The notes: generated by a model from the sequence alone, not told the origin. Shown: positions 1 to 9,671, counted from the stretch's first letter. The stretch is 64,000 nt of DNA from UBA3069 sp050633465 (GCA_050633465.1 JBOEGO010000016.1:32606-96605); one strand, 5' to 3'. Numbers and translations are program-made.

Positions 1-1
1 T

Positions 2-541
2 GCCCGCATGCCCGAACCCGAAACCCGCCCCGAAAGCATCACCCAGTTGGTGCGCGATGCGGTTCTGTTGCAACAACAGGGCCAGCCCGATGTGTCCATC
101 ACCACCGATCTGGATTCTGCATCGCTGGACACGGAACTGGACGCGACCATGATCCATCAGGCGCTGACCAATCTGTTGAAAAATGCAGGCGAGGCTATTG
201 GCACGATGGTCGCCAGGGGCAGCGCGCCCGAGGGGCACAAACCCCGCATTCATGTGCAGACCCGTCACCAGAATGACGCGGCAGAAATCCGAATTTCAGA
301 CAATGGCATCGGCCTGCCCGAGGACCGCGCCGCCCTGTTTGAACCCTATGTAACCACCCGCGACGAGGGCACAGGCCTGGGCCTGCCCATCGTCAAAAAG
401 ATCATCGAAGAACACGGCGGCACCCTGACATTGGAAGACGCCGAACCCTTTGATGGCGCTACACATTTTGGCGCCATGGCGGTGATCCGCCTTCCGTTAG
501 CCGGGGTGATCCCCGACCTGAAACAAGAAGAAACTGCTTGA
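2..541 (+). CDS. ntrY: NtrY sensor histidine kinase, C-terminal part
   Basis: This is the C-terminal end of a sensor kinase whose start lies before the window; the frame is open from base 2. What remains is the ATP-binding catalytic domain: an N box (HQALTNLLKNAGEA), the G1 box DNGIGL, an F box LFEPYVTT and the G2 box GTGLGLPIVKK. The stop codon lies 7 bp before ntrX, so the two are cotranscribed. NtrY is known as the membrane kinase that phosphorylates NtrX in alphaproteobacteria, linked to nitrogen, redox and envelope control. The sensor and dimerisation parts are not visible here; the name rests on the neighbouring ntrX and the trkA-hfq-hflX order. Confidence 0.88.
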   Translation, partial: ARMPEPETRPESITQLVRDAVLLQQQGQPDVSITTDLDSASLDTELDATMIHQALTNLLKNAGEAIGTMVARGSAPEGHKPRIHVQTRHQNDAAEIRISDNGIGLPEDRAALFEPYVTTRDEGTGLGLPIVKKIIEEHGGTLTLEDAEPFDGATHFGAMAVIRLPLAGVIPDLKQEETA

Positions 542-548
542 GGACGAT

Positions 549-1967
549 ATGAGTGACATCCTGATTGTTGACGACGAACGTGATATCCGCGAGTTGATCT
601 CGGACATTCTGGAGGACGAGGGCTATGCCACCCGTCTGGCAGGAAATTCCGACGAGGCCATGAATGCGGTGAATGACGAACCACCCGCGCTGATGGTGCT
701 GGACATCTGGTTGAAGGACAGCCGGATGGATGGGTTGGACATCCTGAAAACGGTGAAACGCGACAATCCCGATGTGCCGGTGGTGATCATTTCCGGCCAT
801 GGCAATATCGAAATTGCGGTGGGGGCGATCAAACAGGGCGCTTATGATTTCATCGAAAAACCGTTTAATATCGACCAGTTGCTGGTGGTGATCCGGCGCG
901 CGATGGAAACCAGCCGCCTGCGGCGTGAAAACACCACGCTGCGGCGCAAGGACGTGACCTCGGCTGAAATGGTCGGGGTGTCGCCGTCGTTCAAGACCCT
1001 GCTGGGGCAGTTGGATAAGGTTACGAAATCCAACGGGCGCGTGATGCTGACAGGCCCTGCGGGCGCGGGCAAAGAGGTGGCGGCGCGTTACATCCACACC
1101 CATTCGGGTCGCGCCGATGCACCGTTTGTGTCGGTCGCCTGTGCCTCGATCGGGTCCGACCGGATGGAGGAAGTGCTGTTTGGCCGCGAAAGCCCCGAAC
1201 GCGGGGTCGAACAGGGGTTGCTGGAGCAGGCCCATGGCGGTGTGATCTATTTCGACGAAGTGGCCGACATGCCCGAAGGCACGCAAAGCAAGATCCTGCG
1301 CGTTCTGGTGGATCAGCAATTTCAGCGCGTTGGCGGGTCTGACAAGGTGCGCGTAGACCTGCGGGTGATTTCATCCACCAACCGCGATCTGGAGGAAGAG
1401 ATCGCCCAGGGTCGTTTCCGCCAAGAGCTGTATCACCGTCTGAACGTGGTGCCGATCAACGTGCCGCCGCTGGTGGAACGGCGCGAGGACATTCCCGAAC
1501 TGGCCGGTCATTTCATTGAAATGTTCAACAAAACCCAAGGGTTACCCCTGCGCGAGCTGACCGAGGACGCCGTGGCCCTGATGCAGACCATGACATGGCC
1601 CGGCAATGTGCGCCAGTTGCGCAATCTGATTGAACGGGTGCTGATACTGGGCGACGGCACCGGCCCGATTGCCGCATCGGACCTGCCCGCCGAAGAGGAA
1701 AAGCCCGCCGAGGAGGGGCGCGTGGTGCTGTCGGGGGCCTTGGCCACGCTGCCCCTGCGCGAAGCCCGCGAAGCTTTTGAGCGCGAATACCTGCTGACGC
1801 AGATCAACCGATTTGGCGGCAATATCAGCCGCACGGCAAATTTCGTCGGGATGGAACGGTCGGCCCTGCACCGGAAGCTGAAATCACTGGGCGTGGTGAC
1901 CACATCCAAGGCAGGTGCGCGGTTTGCGCGGGTCGAGGATGACGAGGTCGAAGAACAGGCCGGATAA
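549..1967 (+). CDS. ntrX: NtrX response regulator of the NtrC type
   Basis: A 472-residue response regulator. The receiver domain (about 1-120) has the acidic pocket DD8-9 and the phosphoacceptor Asp52 (VLDIW). The AAA+ domain has Walker A TGPAGAGK at 168-175 and Walker B VIYFDEVAD at 232-240. A Fis-type helix-turn-helix follows at about 420-455 (NISRTANFVGMERSALHRKL). The loop that normally carries GAFTGA, needed to contact sigma-54, is replaced by FGRESPERGVEQG at 211-223. The protein therefore probably does not activate sigma-54 polymerase, as is known for R. capsulatus NtrC, which lacks the same motif. It forms a two-component pair with NtrY immediately upstream. Confidence 0.93.
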   Translation: MSDILIVDDERDIRELISDILEDEGYATRLAGNSDEAMNAVNDEPPALMVLDIWLKDSRMDGLDILKTVKRDNPDVPVVIISGHGNIEIAVGAIKQGAYDFIEKPFNIDQLLVVIRRAMETSRLRRENTTLRRKDVTSAEMVGVSPSFKTLLGQLDKVTKSNGRVMLTGPAGAGKEVAARYIHTHSGRADAPFVSVACASIGSDRMEEVLFGRESPERGVEQGLLEQAHGGVIYFDEVADMPEGTQSKILRVLVDQQFQRVGGSDKVRVDLRVISSTNRDLEEEIAQGRFRQELYHRLNVVPINVPPLVERREDIPELAGHFIEMFNKTQGLPLRELTEDAVALMQTMTWPGNVRQLRNLIERVLILGDGTGPIAASDLPAEEEKPAEEGRVVLSGALATLPLREAREAFEREYLLTQINRFGGNISRTANFVGMERSALHRKLKSLGVVTTSKAGARFARVEDDEVEEQAG

Positions 1968-1978
1968 CGGCCTGTTTC
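1954..1978 (+). terminator. Hairpin at the end of ntrX
   Basis: A perfect 9-bp stem (AACAGGCCG at 1954-1962, CGGCCTGTT at 1968-1976) encloses the ntrX stop codon in its 5-base loop. The T tail is short (TTTC). It probably ends the ntrYX transcript between ntrX and the oppositely oriented lipoprotein gene. Confidence 0.5.
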
Positions 1979-1995
1979 ACCAAAATACCAGAGGG

Positions 1996-2484
1996 TTAGC
2001 CTTTGGTCAGGATGACCCAGCTGCCATCGGAATGGCGCACGGAACATGAATTGGCGGTCAGTGCGGGCATCACTTTGGTTTGGGTTTTGGGGGCTTTGAC
2101 GCGGATGGAATCGGGGCAGGGCGCGATATCGGCCATGCTGTAACCGCCCCGCGCCATGCATTGGGCGGTGACGCGCCCGCGCAATTCATTGTTCGCATCG
2201 TATTGATAGGGCATGCCGCCGGCCATTTCATATTCGGTGACGCAGCCCTTTTTCGGGTGGCAGTGGCGCACCGGAATCCAGCGGATAGGCGTCATGCCGG
2301 TGACGATCTTGTTGGGGACCTTGTTCAGCGCGCCGACCTGACAATCCGTTAGGTCGCTTTGCATACGTGCCACGCTGCCGCCCGGTTTATACCATGTTTT
2401 CAATGGAAAGCACCCCGAAGCTAATGTAATAGCCAGCCCCGCCAACAGCAAACGCCCCTGTGATCCCGTCATATTGCCCCGCAT
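1996..2484 (-). CDS. Cysteine-rich lipoprotein of unknown function
   Basis: A 162-residue protein starting MRGNMTGSQGRLLLAG. A type II signal peptide ends in a lipobox LASGC, so the mature protein should be lipid-anchored. The mature part has several further cysteines (DCQVG, HCHPKKGC, AQCMARG, APCPDS, NSCSV), so disulfides are likely. The frame is open 86 codons upstream, but AAGAGG lies about 6 bases before the ATG at 2484 and the lipobox fits that start. It lies on the opposite strand between ntrX and trkA, which are usually adjacent. I do not recognise a family; the function is unknown. Confidence 0.75.
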   Translation of the reverse strand: MRGNMTGSQGRLLLAGLAITLASGCFPLKTWYKPGGSVARMQSDLTDCQVGALNKVPNKIVTGMTPIRWIPVRHCHPKKGCVTEYEMAGGMPYQYDANNELRGRVTAQCMARGGYSMADIAPCPDSIRVKAPKTQTKVMPALTANSCSVRHSDGSWVILTKG

Positions 2485-2623
2485 TGCGACCTCTTGATAG
2501 CTGATGAAACCCCACGTTGTCACAGATTGACCCGCGGTGCGGCAAAAGACAATCCAATTGACCACGCAGCGCCCCCATGCCAAGCAGAACCCCGGTGCCA
2601 TTAGGCAAAGAAGGGCTTTGCGC

Positions 2624-4000
2624 ATGAAAGTGATCATCTGCGGTGCGGGGCAGGTTGGCTGGCAAATTGCGCGCCATCTGTCGGGCGAAAAAAACGATGT
2701 GACGGTGGTGGACAACAATCCCGATCTGGTGCGCCGCGCCACTGATACGCTGGATGTGCAGGGGGTGACGGGGTTTGCATCCTACCCCGATGTGCTGGAC
2801 CGTGCCGGGGCGCGCGATGCCGATATGATCATCGCCGCCACCTATTCGGACGAGGTAAATATGGTCACCTGTCAGGTGGCGCATTCGGTGTTTTCGATCC
2901 CGCGCAAAATTGCGCGTTTGCGGTCCAATTCATATCTGAAATCCGAATATGGCGATCTGTATCGTCGTGACCATCTGCCGATTGATGTGCGTATCAGCCC
3001 CGAACAAGAGGTGGCCGAGGCGGCGCTGCAACGGCTTGCCTCGCCCGCCGCGTTTGACACGGAAACATTTCTGGACGGCAGGGCGCAATTGCTGGGCATC
3101 ACCATCGAAGAGGATTGCCCGGTCGTAAACACGCCCCTGCGCCAGTTGACCGATCTGTTTTCCACCCTGCGGGCTGTGGTTGTGGGGATTCGCCGCCGTG
3201 GGCGCCTGTTTGCCCCTGATCCCGGTGACCAGCTGTTCGAAGGCGACGATTGTTACGTTATGGCCGTGTCCGAGGACGTGCGCCGCACGCTCGAGGTATT
3301 CGGCAAGACGATGAAAACCCAGAAACGCGTGGTGATTATCGGCGGTGGCAATGTGGGCCTGTCGGTGGCGCGTGCGCTGGAAACCCGTGTTGACCGGATT
3401 CGCGTCAAGGTGATTGAACGCAACCGGAAACAGGCGGAAATCGCTGCCGATGCGCTGGAACGCACCATCGTTTTACATGGCGACGGGTTGGATGCCGGCC
3501 TGTTGAAAGAGGCGGCAATTGCCCGCGCCGATGCGGTGTTGTGCATCACGGACGACGATAAAACCAATATGCTGGCGGCGGTGCGCGCCAAGGCCGAAGG
3601 CTGCCCCATGGCGATTGCCCTGATCAACGATCCAACGCTGGTGCCATTGCTGCCGCCGCTGGGGGTCGATGCCTATATCAACCCGCGTGCCACAACGGTG
3701 TCGTCGATCCTGCGCCATATCCGCCATGGCCGTGTGCGTGGGGTATATTCCGTTGGTGACGCCGAAGCAGAGGTGATCGAGGCCGAGGTGCTGGACACAT
3801 CCCCGATTGCGGGGCGCGCCGTGCGTGACATTGATTTCCCCGAGGGCGTGCTGATCGGCGCCATCCGCAAGGGCGATCAGGTGATGAAACCCACGGGCGA
3901 CATGAAGGTCGAAAAGAACGATACCATCGTGATCTTCTCGCTGTCCAAAGACGTGCCCGAGGTCGAGCGCCTGCTGCAAGTTTCGATCGACTTTTTCTGA
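2624..4000 (+). CDS. trkA: TrkA, NAD-binding potassium uptake regulator
   Basis: A 458-residue cytoplasmic subunit of the Trk potassium uptake system. It has two RCK repeats, each with a Rossmann glycine motif: ICGAGQVGWQIA at the N-terminus and IGGGNVGLSVARALE at about 235, and each followed by a TrkA-C domain. TrkA binds NAD(H)/ATP and gates the TrkH channel. The longer frame from 2537 is less likely: the ATG at 2624 has AAAGAAGGG about 8 bases upstream and gives the usual family N-terminus. Its stop lies one base before the trkH start. The ntrYX-trkA-hfq-hflX order is widespread in alphaproteobacteria. Confidence 0.95.
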   Translation: MKVIICGAGQVGWQIARHLSGEKNDVTVVDNNPDLVRRATDTLDVQGVTGFASYPDVLDRAGARDADMIIAATYSDEVNMVTCQVAHSVFSIPRKIARLRSNSYLKSEYGDLYRRDHLPIDVRISPEQEVAEAALQRLASPAAFDTETFLDGRAQLLGITIEEDCPVVNTPLRQLTDLFSTLRAVVVGIRRRGRLFAPDPGDQLFEGDDCYVMAVSEDVRRTLEVFGKTMKTQKRVVIIGGGNVGLSVARALETRVDRIRVKVIERNRKQAEIAADALERTIVLHGDGLDAGLLKEAAIARADAVLCITDDDKTNMLAAVRAKAEGCPMAIALINDPTLVPLLPPLGVDAYINPRATTVSSILRHIRHGRVRGVYSVGDAEAEVIEAEVLDTSPIAGRAVRDIDFPEGVLIGAIRKGDQVMKPTGDMKVEKNDTIVIFSLSKDVPEVERLLQVSIDFF

Positions 4001-4001
4001 T

Positions 4002-5513
4002 ATGCCGCGCCGGATCGCCAATCAGCCGCTGTTTCTGATCCTTGCGGGGATCGGTGCGGCGGCGATGTTTGTGCCCGCATTTCATGCGCTGGCCAATGAA
4101 CGCCACCACGAGGCGCGGGCGTTTTTCTATTCGGGCCTGTTGGGGCTGATCATCGTCACCCTGATCAGTGTTGCGCGTGCCACCGTGCCGCGCCGTTACC
4201 GCGAAATGGGCAATCTGGCGGCGCTGTTCGCGGCATTCGCATTTTTGCCGCTGATGCTGGCCGTCCCGTTTTACGAGGCCCTGCGCAACACTACATTCCT
4301 GAATGCCTATGCCGAAATGGTATCGGCCCTGACCACAACCGGAATGCCGCATTTCGAACCCGACCGCCTGTCGGGCACGTTGCACCTGTGGCGCGCCATG
4401 GTGGGGTGGATGGGCGGTTTGCTGGTCTGGACTTCGGCGGCGGCGATCCTTGCGCCGCTGTCACTGGGCGGATTCGAGGTCACAGCAACCGCCGAACCGG
4501 GGCAGGGTGAACGCCTGTCGCAGTTTTCGCTGGTTGATCCGCAGACCCGTATCATCCGGGTCGGCAAACGGCTTATCCCGATTTACACGGGGCTGACTGC
4601 GGTGTTGTGGCTGTTGTTGGTGGTGCTGGGCGAGGATGCGCTGATCGCGGCCTGTCACGCCATGTCGACCCTGTCGACATCGGGCATTTCACCCGTTGGT
4701 GGCGTGCAAAACGCCCATGCCGGATTGATCGGAGAGGCGGTGATTGCGCTGTTTTTGCTGTTTGCATTGTCGCGCCTGACCTTTTCCAATGACACGCTGT
4801 CCACGGCGCGGGTTGGCATATTGCGTGACCCTGAATTCCGGTTGGGATTGCTGATTGTGATCGGGGTTCCGCTGGTATTGTTCCTGCGCCATTGGGTGGG
4901 CGCATACGAGGTGTCCTCCTCGCGCTCGGTTGGCGAAGCGGGTGCGGCGCTGTGGGGCGGGGTTTTCACAGTGCTGTCATTTCTGACCACCACAGGGTTT
5001 GAAAGCGCGCAGTGGCAGGCGGCGCGCGACTGGTCGGGGATGCCGACGCCCGGTTTGATTTTTCTGGGTCTGGCGATCATCGGCGGTGGTGTCGCAACCA
5101 CGGCGGGCGGGGTGAAACTGCTGCGGGTCTGGGTGCTATACCTGAACGGATTGCGCGAAATGGAAAAACTGATCCACCCCAATTCTGTGGGCCATTCGTC
5201 AGGGCAAAGCCGCCGTTTCCGCCGCAAGGGTGCGTTTGTGGCATGGGTGTTTTTCATGTTGTTCGCCATGACGCTGTCGCTGTTGATGCTAACGCTGGCC
5301 GCATTGGGGGCGGATTTTGAAACGGCCACGGTGCTGGCAATTGCGGCACTGTCCAACACGGGGCCGCTGGTCAGTTCCGCCCCGGAATTTCCGATCATCC
5401 TGTCGGAACTTGGCGATGGATCGCGCATGGTTCTGGTGGCAGGGATGGTGCTGGGACGACTGGAAATGCTGGCCATCATCGCGCTGTTGACCACGGAAAC
5501 CTGGCGCGATTGA
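4002..5513 (+). CDS. trkH: TrkH potassium translocating membrane protein
   Basis: A 503-residue polytopic membrane protein of the TrkH/KtrB superfamily, the ion-conducting partner of TrkA. It has many hydrophobic segments and the four pore-loop filter regions expected of the family: SALTTTGMPHF near 108, STLSTSGISPVGG near 225, SFLTTTGFESA near 330 and AALSNTGPLVS near 450. It starts one base after trkA ends, so the two are translationally coupled. It should import potassium at the inner membrane, probably with protons. No other Trk subunit is nearby. Confidence 0.94.
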   Translation: MPRRIANQPLFLILAGIGAAAMFVPAFHALANERHHEARAFFYSGLLGLIIVTLISVARATVPRRYREMGNLAALFAAFAFLPLMLAVPFYEALRNTTFLNAYAEMVSALTTTGMPHFEPDRLSGTLHLWRAMVGWMGGLLVWTSAAAILAPLSLGGFEVTATAEPGQGERLSQFSLVDPQTRIIRVGKRLIPIYTGLTAVLWLLLVVLGEDALIAACHAMSTLSTSGISPVGGVQNAHAGLIGEAVIALFLLFALSRLTFSNDTLSTARVGILRDPEFRLGLLIVIGVPLVLFLRHWVGAYEVSSSRSVGEAGAALWGGVFTVLSFLTTTGFESAQWQAARDWSGMPTPGLIFLGLAIIGGGVATTAGGVKLLRVWVLYLNGLREMEKLIHPNSVGHSSGQSRRFRRKGAFVAWVFFMLFAMTLSLLMLTLAALGADFETATVLAIAALSNTGPLVSSAPEFPIILSELGDGSRMVLVAGMVLGRLEMLAIIALLTTETWRD

Positions 5514-5656
5514 CCGCTGCGAAACGGGTGATTTCGCCACGGGTATAACAGGTTGATTTTTGGGCTGGAATATCGCCCTTGTGCAATCCATAATCACGCC
5601 ACAGGGACATGGCCGCGATCCGCGCGGACCAAACGCAAGAACAAAGGTAATTCAGA

Positions 5657-5896
5657 ATGGCCTCCGACAAACAGAACCTTCAGGACGCATTCCTAAATCA
5701 CACGCGCAAGACCAAGATCCCCGTGACGATCTTTTTGATCAATGGCGTTAAATTGCAGGGCGTCATCACGTGGTTTGACAATTTCTGCGTGCTGCTGCGC
5801 CGCGATGGTCAATCGCAACTGGTGTATAAACACGCGATTTCCACCATCATGCCGGCCCAGCCGATCAACCTTTATGACGGTGAAGACGCCAATTGA
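5657..5896 (+). CDS. hfq: RNA chaperone Hfq
   Basis: A 79-residue Sm-like protein forming a hexameric RNA chaperone that pairs small RNAs with mRNAs. It shows the conserved N-terminus DKQNLQDAFLN, the Sm1 region TKIPVTIFLINGVKLQGVI and the Sm2 motif YKHAIST. It has the short C-terminal tail typical of alphaproteobacteria. It is 143 bp after trkH, enough room for its own promoter, and its stop overlaps the hflX start region. Its presence is relevant to the two sRNA candidates in this window. Confidence 0.97.
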   Translation: MASDKQNLQDAFLNHTRKTKIPVTIFLINGVKLQGVITWFDNFCVLLRRDGQSQLVYKHAISTIMPAQPINLYDGEDAN

Positions 5897-7170
5897 TGAC
5901 CCATGACAGGGAGCAGACCCGCGCATGGGTGCTGCATCCCGATCTGATTTCAGACCGTGAGCGGCGCGAATCCGAATTCGCGCTGCAAGAAGCCGTTTCA
6001 CTGGCCGAGGCCCTGCCGCATATCGCGGTTGAGGGCGCTGAACGTGTGCGCATTGCCCGCCCCCATCCCGGCCTGTTGATGGGCACCGGCAAGGTCGAGG
6101 AGCTGGCCGCAAAGTTCAGGGAAAACGAAATCGAACTGGTCCTGATCGACGGGCCGGTATCACCTATTCAACAGCGCAATCTGGAAAAGGCATGGAAGGT
6201 CAAGGTGTTGGACCGCACCGGCCTGATTTTGGAAATCTTCTCGGATCGGGCCCGCACCCGCGAGGGTGTGTTGCAGGTGGAAATGGCGGCGCTGTCCTAT
6301 CAGCGCACGCGGTTGGTGCGCGCATGGACCCATCTTGAACGCCAGCGTGGCGGGCTTGGGTTTGTTGGTGGTCCCGGTGAAACCCAGATCGAGGCCGACC
6401 GCCGCGCCATCGACGAACAACTGGTGCGCCTGCGCCGCCAACTGGCCAAGGTGGTGAAAACCCGCGAATTGCACCGCGCCGCGCGGGCCAAGGTGCCGTT
6501 CCCGATTGTGGCATTGGTCGGCTATACCAACGCCGGAAAATCCACGCTTTTCAATCGTTTGACCGGGGCCGATGTCATGGCCAAGGACATGTTGTTCGCC
6601 ACGCTGGACCCGACCATGCGGCGCATCCATCTGCCCGAAGGCGGACCAGAGGTGATCCTGTCCGATACCGTTGGTTTCATTTCCGACCTGCCCACCGAAC
6701 TGGTCGCGGCCTTTCGCGCCACGCTGGAAGAGGTGCTATCCGCCAACCTGATCCTGCATGTGCGCGACATCGCCCATGATGAATCCGAAGGGCAGGCGCA
6801 GAACGTGCATGACATTCTGAACACCCTTGGCGTGGGGCAGGATACCCCCATGCTAGAGGTCTGGAACAAGATCGACCTGATGGATGATCAGGCCCGTTCG
6901 GGCATGCGCGAACGCGCCAGTCGCGAGGAAAACATCCACGCAATTTCGTCGATCACCGGCGAGGGAATCCCCGATTTGCTGGATGCGGTCTCGGTCGCGC
7001 TGGATGCGGTGCGTTACGAGGCGGAGTTGATCCTGCCGTTCAGTGACGGGCGCAAACGGGCGTGGCTGTTCGAACAATCCGTTGTCGAACAAGAGGAACA
7101 GACCGAGGAGGGGTTCGCCCTGACCGTGCTATGGACCGCCCGTCAGGAAAAGCGTTTCCGCGAGCTGTAA
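5896..7170 (+). CDS. hflX: GTPase HflX
   Basis: A 424-residue ribosome-associated GTPase that splits stalled ribosomes. The N-terminal HflX domain has HPGLLMGTGKVEEL and the glycine-rich GLGFVGGPGETQIEADRR; the G domain has Walker A GYTNAGKST near 210, the G3 motif DTVGF and the G4 motif NKID. The ATG at 5896 overlaps the hfq stop codon (TGATG); a TTG at 5893 would add one residue. Coupling to hfq is the usual arrangement. The role in ribosome rescue is family knowledge. Confidence 0.95.
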   Translation: MTHDREQTRAWVLHPDLISDRERRESEFALQEAVSLAEALPHIAVEGAERVRIARPHPGLLMGTGKVEELAAKFRENEIELVLIDGPVSPIQQRNLEKAWKVKVLDRTGLILEIFSDRARTREGVLQVEMAALSYQRTRLVRAWTHLERQRGGLGFVGGPGETQIEADRRAIDEQLVRLRRQLAKVVKTRELHRAARAKVPFPIVALVGYTNAGKSTLFNRLTGADVMAKDMLFATLDPTMRRIHLPEGGPEVILSDTVGFISDLPTELVAAFRATLEEVLSANLILHVRDIAHDESEGQAQNVHDILNTLGVGQDTPMLEVWNKIDLMDDQARSGMRERASREENIHAISSITGEGIPDLLDAVSVALDAVRYEAELILPFSDGRKRAWLFEQSVVEQEEQTEEGFALTVLWTARQEKRFREL

Positions 7171-7202
7171 GGAACGGCCCCGCGCATTGGGTGGTATACC
7201 GT

Positions 7203-9671
7203 TCAGTCGCCGCGTGGCACCAGCAGGGTCACCCCTGTGGCTGCCGCGCGGGCCAGCGTTTCATCCAGCGCCATCGGGATATATTCGCCGCGCCGCCACA
7301 ATTCACCCATGTCATCATAGTGGCGTGACAAAGGGTGGCCCGATTGCCCGGTGGCCAGAATAAACAGTGACGAATCCGGGTCGGCGAAATCATACACGCC
7401 ACGATAGCCCGCCCCATGCACATTGGTGAACGGGCGTGCGCCCGACCCGATTCCAACCCCGCGTGACAGGGTATGATCGCCCCCCGATGTCGATTGGCGG
7501 ATATTCACCAGATGTTTGATGAATGGTGTATTCCCCAGTTCGGGGTGTTGGTGCAGCGCCTGATGCGCATCGCCCCAACGCAGCGATTCCAACCCGTTTC
7601 CATAGGTGGACAAGACCGTGATCAGGGCCTCGTCCAATGCCTGCCGCGCCATTTCGGAACAGGTTTCAACCTGCGCCGACTGGATGACATCGCACCATGC
7701 GCCAGCCCCGTTCACATCACGAAACACCCGTTCGATAAACAGGGGTTCGACATGGGTGAATGCAGCGGCCAGTGGGCCAAGTTCGTCACGCACCAGCCGT
7801 TGTTGCAGCGCCCGCACCCAGGCGGAATAGATCAGCGGTTCGGGCATATGTTCGTTCATTTCACCGTTCCAGTTGCCCAGAATGGCCAGTGCCCGTTGGC
7901 GCAGATGTTCGGGCGTGCCGTCAACCGCGGCGTCACCGGTAAACCACAGATCGGCCCCGATCAGGGGCAACAGGGTGCGCGCCGCGACCGACACCGTGTC
8001 CAGTTGCGCCTCTTTGAAACTGTCGCGGGTGTGGACCTGACGCGCCTGCATCAGGCGCGCCCAGCGTTGCACCCGCTGGCTGTCGCCCCAATCAAAACTG
8101 ATATGATCGGGAAAGGGGCGGTCGACCAGTTTGTTGTTGGTATTGCCGACCAATCCGCCTGCGGGGTCCAGACGCTCGGGATTGTTGGCGTAATCCATCC
8201 TTCCCTGCCAGCGGTTGGCGGCGATCCAGCCGGGGGTGGGGATGCGCCCCTGACTTTGATGTGCGGCGTCACGGCGCGGCACCGCACCCAGCAATTTTAA
8301 CGCAACGCGGTCGGGGGTGGCCAGCGTCACCACCCACGCCGGAGCGACCATCTGCGCGCCGGTCAGCACGGCTTCTTCGATGGATTTGGCATACATCATG
8401 CCCACAACCGATGTCATAGAGGTGTCGCGCGGGCTAAGCGCGGTCCATCCCAGCGCGGCCACATGGCCCGCCGGTGTGATGCTGTCCAGATTGAACATTG
8501 ACCCGGGCAGAACGGGGCCGTTGTCTGTCCAGCGCAGGGTCAGGGTGACGGGGGCGGCATCCTTTATCCTGATGATCGAAGGGCGGGTTTCAAAGGCTTT
8601 GAACCCTGTTGTGGTTTGATATTCCTCGGGGTTTTCGGGGTTCTGTCTTTCAATGAACAGGTCCTGATCATCGGCGTAGCTGGCCGTGATCGCCCAGCCC
8701 ATCTGTTGACCACGCCCCGAAATCACCGCAGGAATTCCCGGAATGGTGCCACCGATCACCCCGCCATGCGACAGTTCCAGCCGCGCCAGATACCAGCGCC
8801 CCGGCGCGGTGAACCGCATATGCGGATCATTGGCCAGCAACGAACGCCCCGCAGCCGAGCGACCGGGCGCGGCCGCCCAGGCATTGGAGGCCGATCCCAT
8901 CGCGGGTTCCGGCACCGGCCAAAAGGCATCAACCGCGTGACGTGATTGCGCATATTTCGGCAATGGCACATCCAGCAGCGTCTGATAGGCGGGCAATTCC
9001 ATCACCCCCTGACCGGGCGCATCCGGCAACAGATCGGCCAGTCGCGCTGCATCAGGCAACATCAAAGAGGCCCGCGCACGCAGCACCTCGTTTTGCAATT
9101 GGGCCGATTGTTCCAGCGCCATCAGTTTCAGCAGGGCGATGCTGTCGGCAGGGGTCCATGGCGCCACGGGCACACGATACAGGAACATTTCCGGCGCGCC
9201 GCGCCCCAGCGCATCGTCGTTCACCTCTTGCAGGCGGGCGTTTACGCCACGGGCATAGGCGTTTAACGCGGCTTCGGTCCGGCTGTCCTGTGACGCCACC
9301 GATTGTTGGGCGCGGTTATACAGATCCAGCCGCCGCATCAGTTTGTCGGTGTTCAGGGCGCGGGTGCCGAATACCTCGGCCAGGCGGCCCTGCACGGTGC
9401 GCCGCGCCATCACCATCTGCCACAGCCGGTCCTGTGCATGGGCATAGCCAAGGCCGAAAAACACATCCGGATCGGATTCGCCGAAAATATGCGGCACATT
9501 GGCGTTGTTGCGCACGATTTCTACGGGGGCGGACAGCCCGCGCACCGACAGTTCCTTGTCGTAATCGGGCAGGGATCGCGACGCAAAGTAATAGACAAAC
9601 AGAACCAGCAGCACGGCCAGCAAAACCATGCCACTTGCGATCCTGAGCAACCAACGAAACAGTGACGCCAT
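7203..9671 (-). CDS. Penicillin acylase family (S45) hydrolase
   Basis: An 822-residue precursor of the Ntn-hydrolase class that matures by self-cleavage into two chains. The N-terminus has one hydrophobic segment (about 5-30), a signal anchor or signal peptide, so it should act in the periplasm. The predicted nucleophile is Ser262 in MGSASNAWAAAPG, which would become the N-terminus of the beta chain. LLANDPHM and VGNTNNKLVDRPFPDH are also family-like. Substrates of the family include beta-lactams and acyl-homoserine lactones; the real substrate cannot be read from sequence. Five codons upstream a TTG could also start it. It faces the next gene divergently. Confidence 0.88.
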   Translation of the reverse strand: MASLFRWLLRIASGMVLLAVLLVLFVYYFASRSLPDYDKELSVRGLSAPVEIVRNNANVPHIFGESDPDVFFGLGYAHAQDRLWQMVMARRTVQGRLAEVFGTRALNTDKLMRRLDLYNRAQQSVASQDSRTEAALNAYARGVNARLQEVNDDALGRGAPEMFLYRVPVAPWTPADSIALLKLMALEQSAQLQNEVLRARASLMLPDAARLADLLPDAPGQGVMELPAYQTLLDVPLPKYAQSRHAVDAFWPVPEPAMGSASNAWAAAPGRSAAGRSLLANDPHMRFTAPGRWYLARLELSHGGVIGGTIPGIPAVISGRGQQMGWAITASYADDQDLFIERQNPENPEEYQTTTGFKAFETRPSIIRIKDAAPVTLTLRWTDNGPVLPGSMFNLDSITPAGHVAALGWTALSPRDTSMTSVVGMMYAKSIEEAVLTGAQMVAPAWVVTLATPDRVALKLLGAVPRRDAAHQSQGRIPTPGWIAANRWQGRMDYANNPERLDPAGGLVGNTNNKLVDRPFPDHISFDWGDSQRVQRWARLMQARQVHTRDSFKEAQLDTVSVAARTLLPLIGADLWFTGDAAVDGTPEHLRQRALAILGNWNGEMNEHMPEPLIYSAWVRALQQRLVRDELGPLAAAFTHVEPLFIERVFRDVNGAGAWCDVIQSAQVETCSEMARQALDEALITVLSTYGNGLESLRWGDAHQALHQHPELGNTPFIKHLVNIRQSTSGGDHTLSRGVGIGSGARPFTNVHGAGYRGVYDFADPDSSLFILATGQSGHPLSRHYDDMGELWRRGEYIPMALDETLARAAATGVTLLVPRGD

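Noticed and set aside
459..1319. 286-residue open frame on the minus strand
   Set aside because: It lies antisense to ntrX, is rich in His, Gln and Arg and has no family motif; it is a shadow of GC-rich coding on the other strand.
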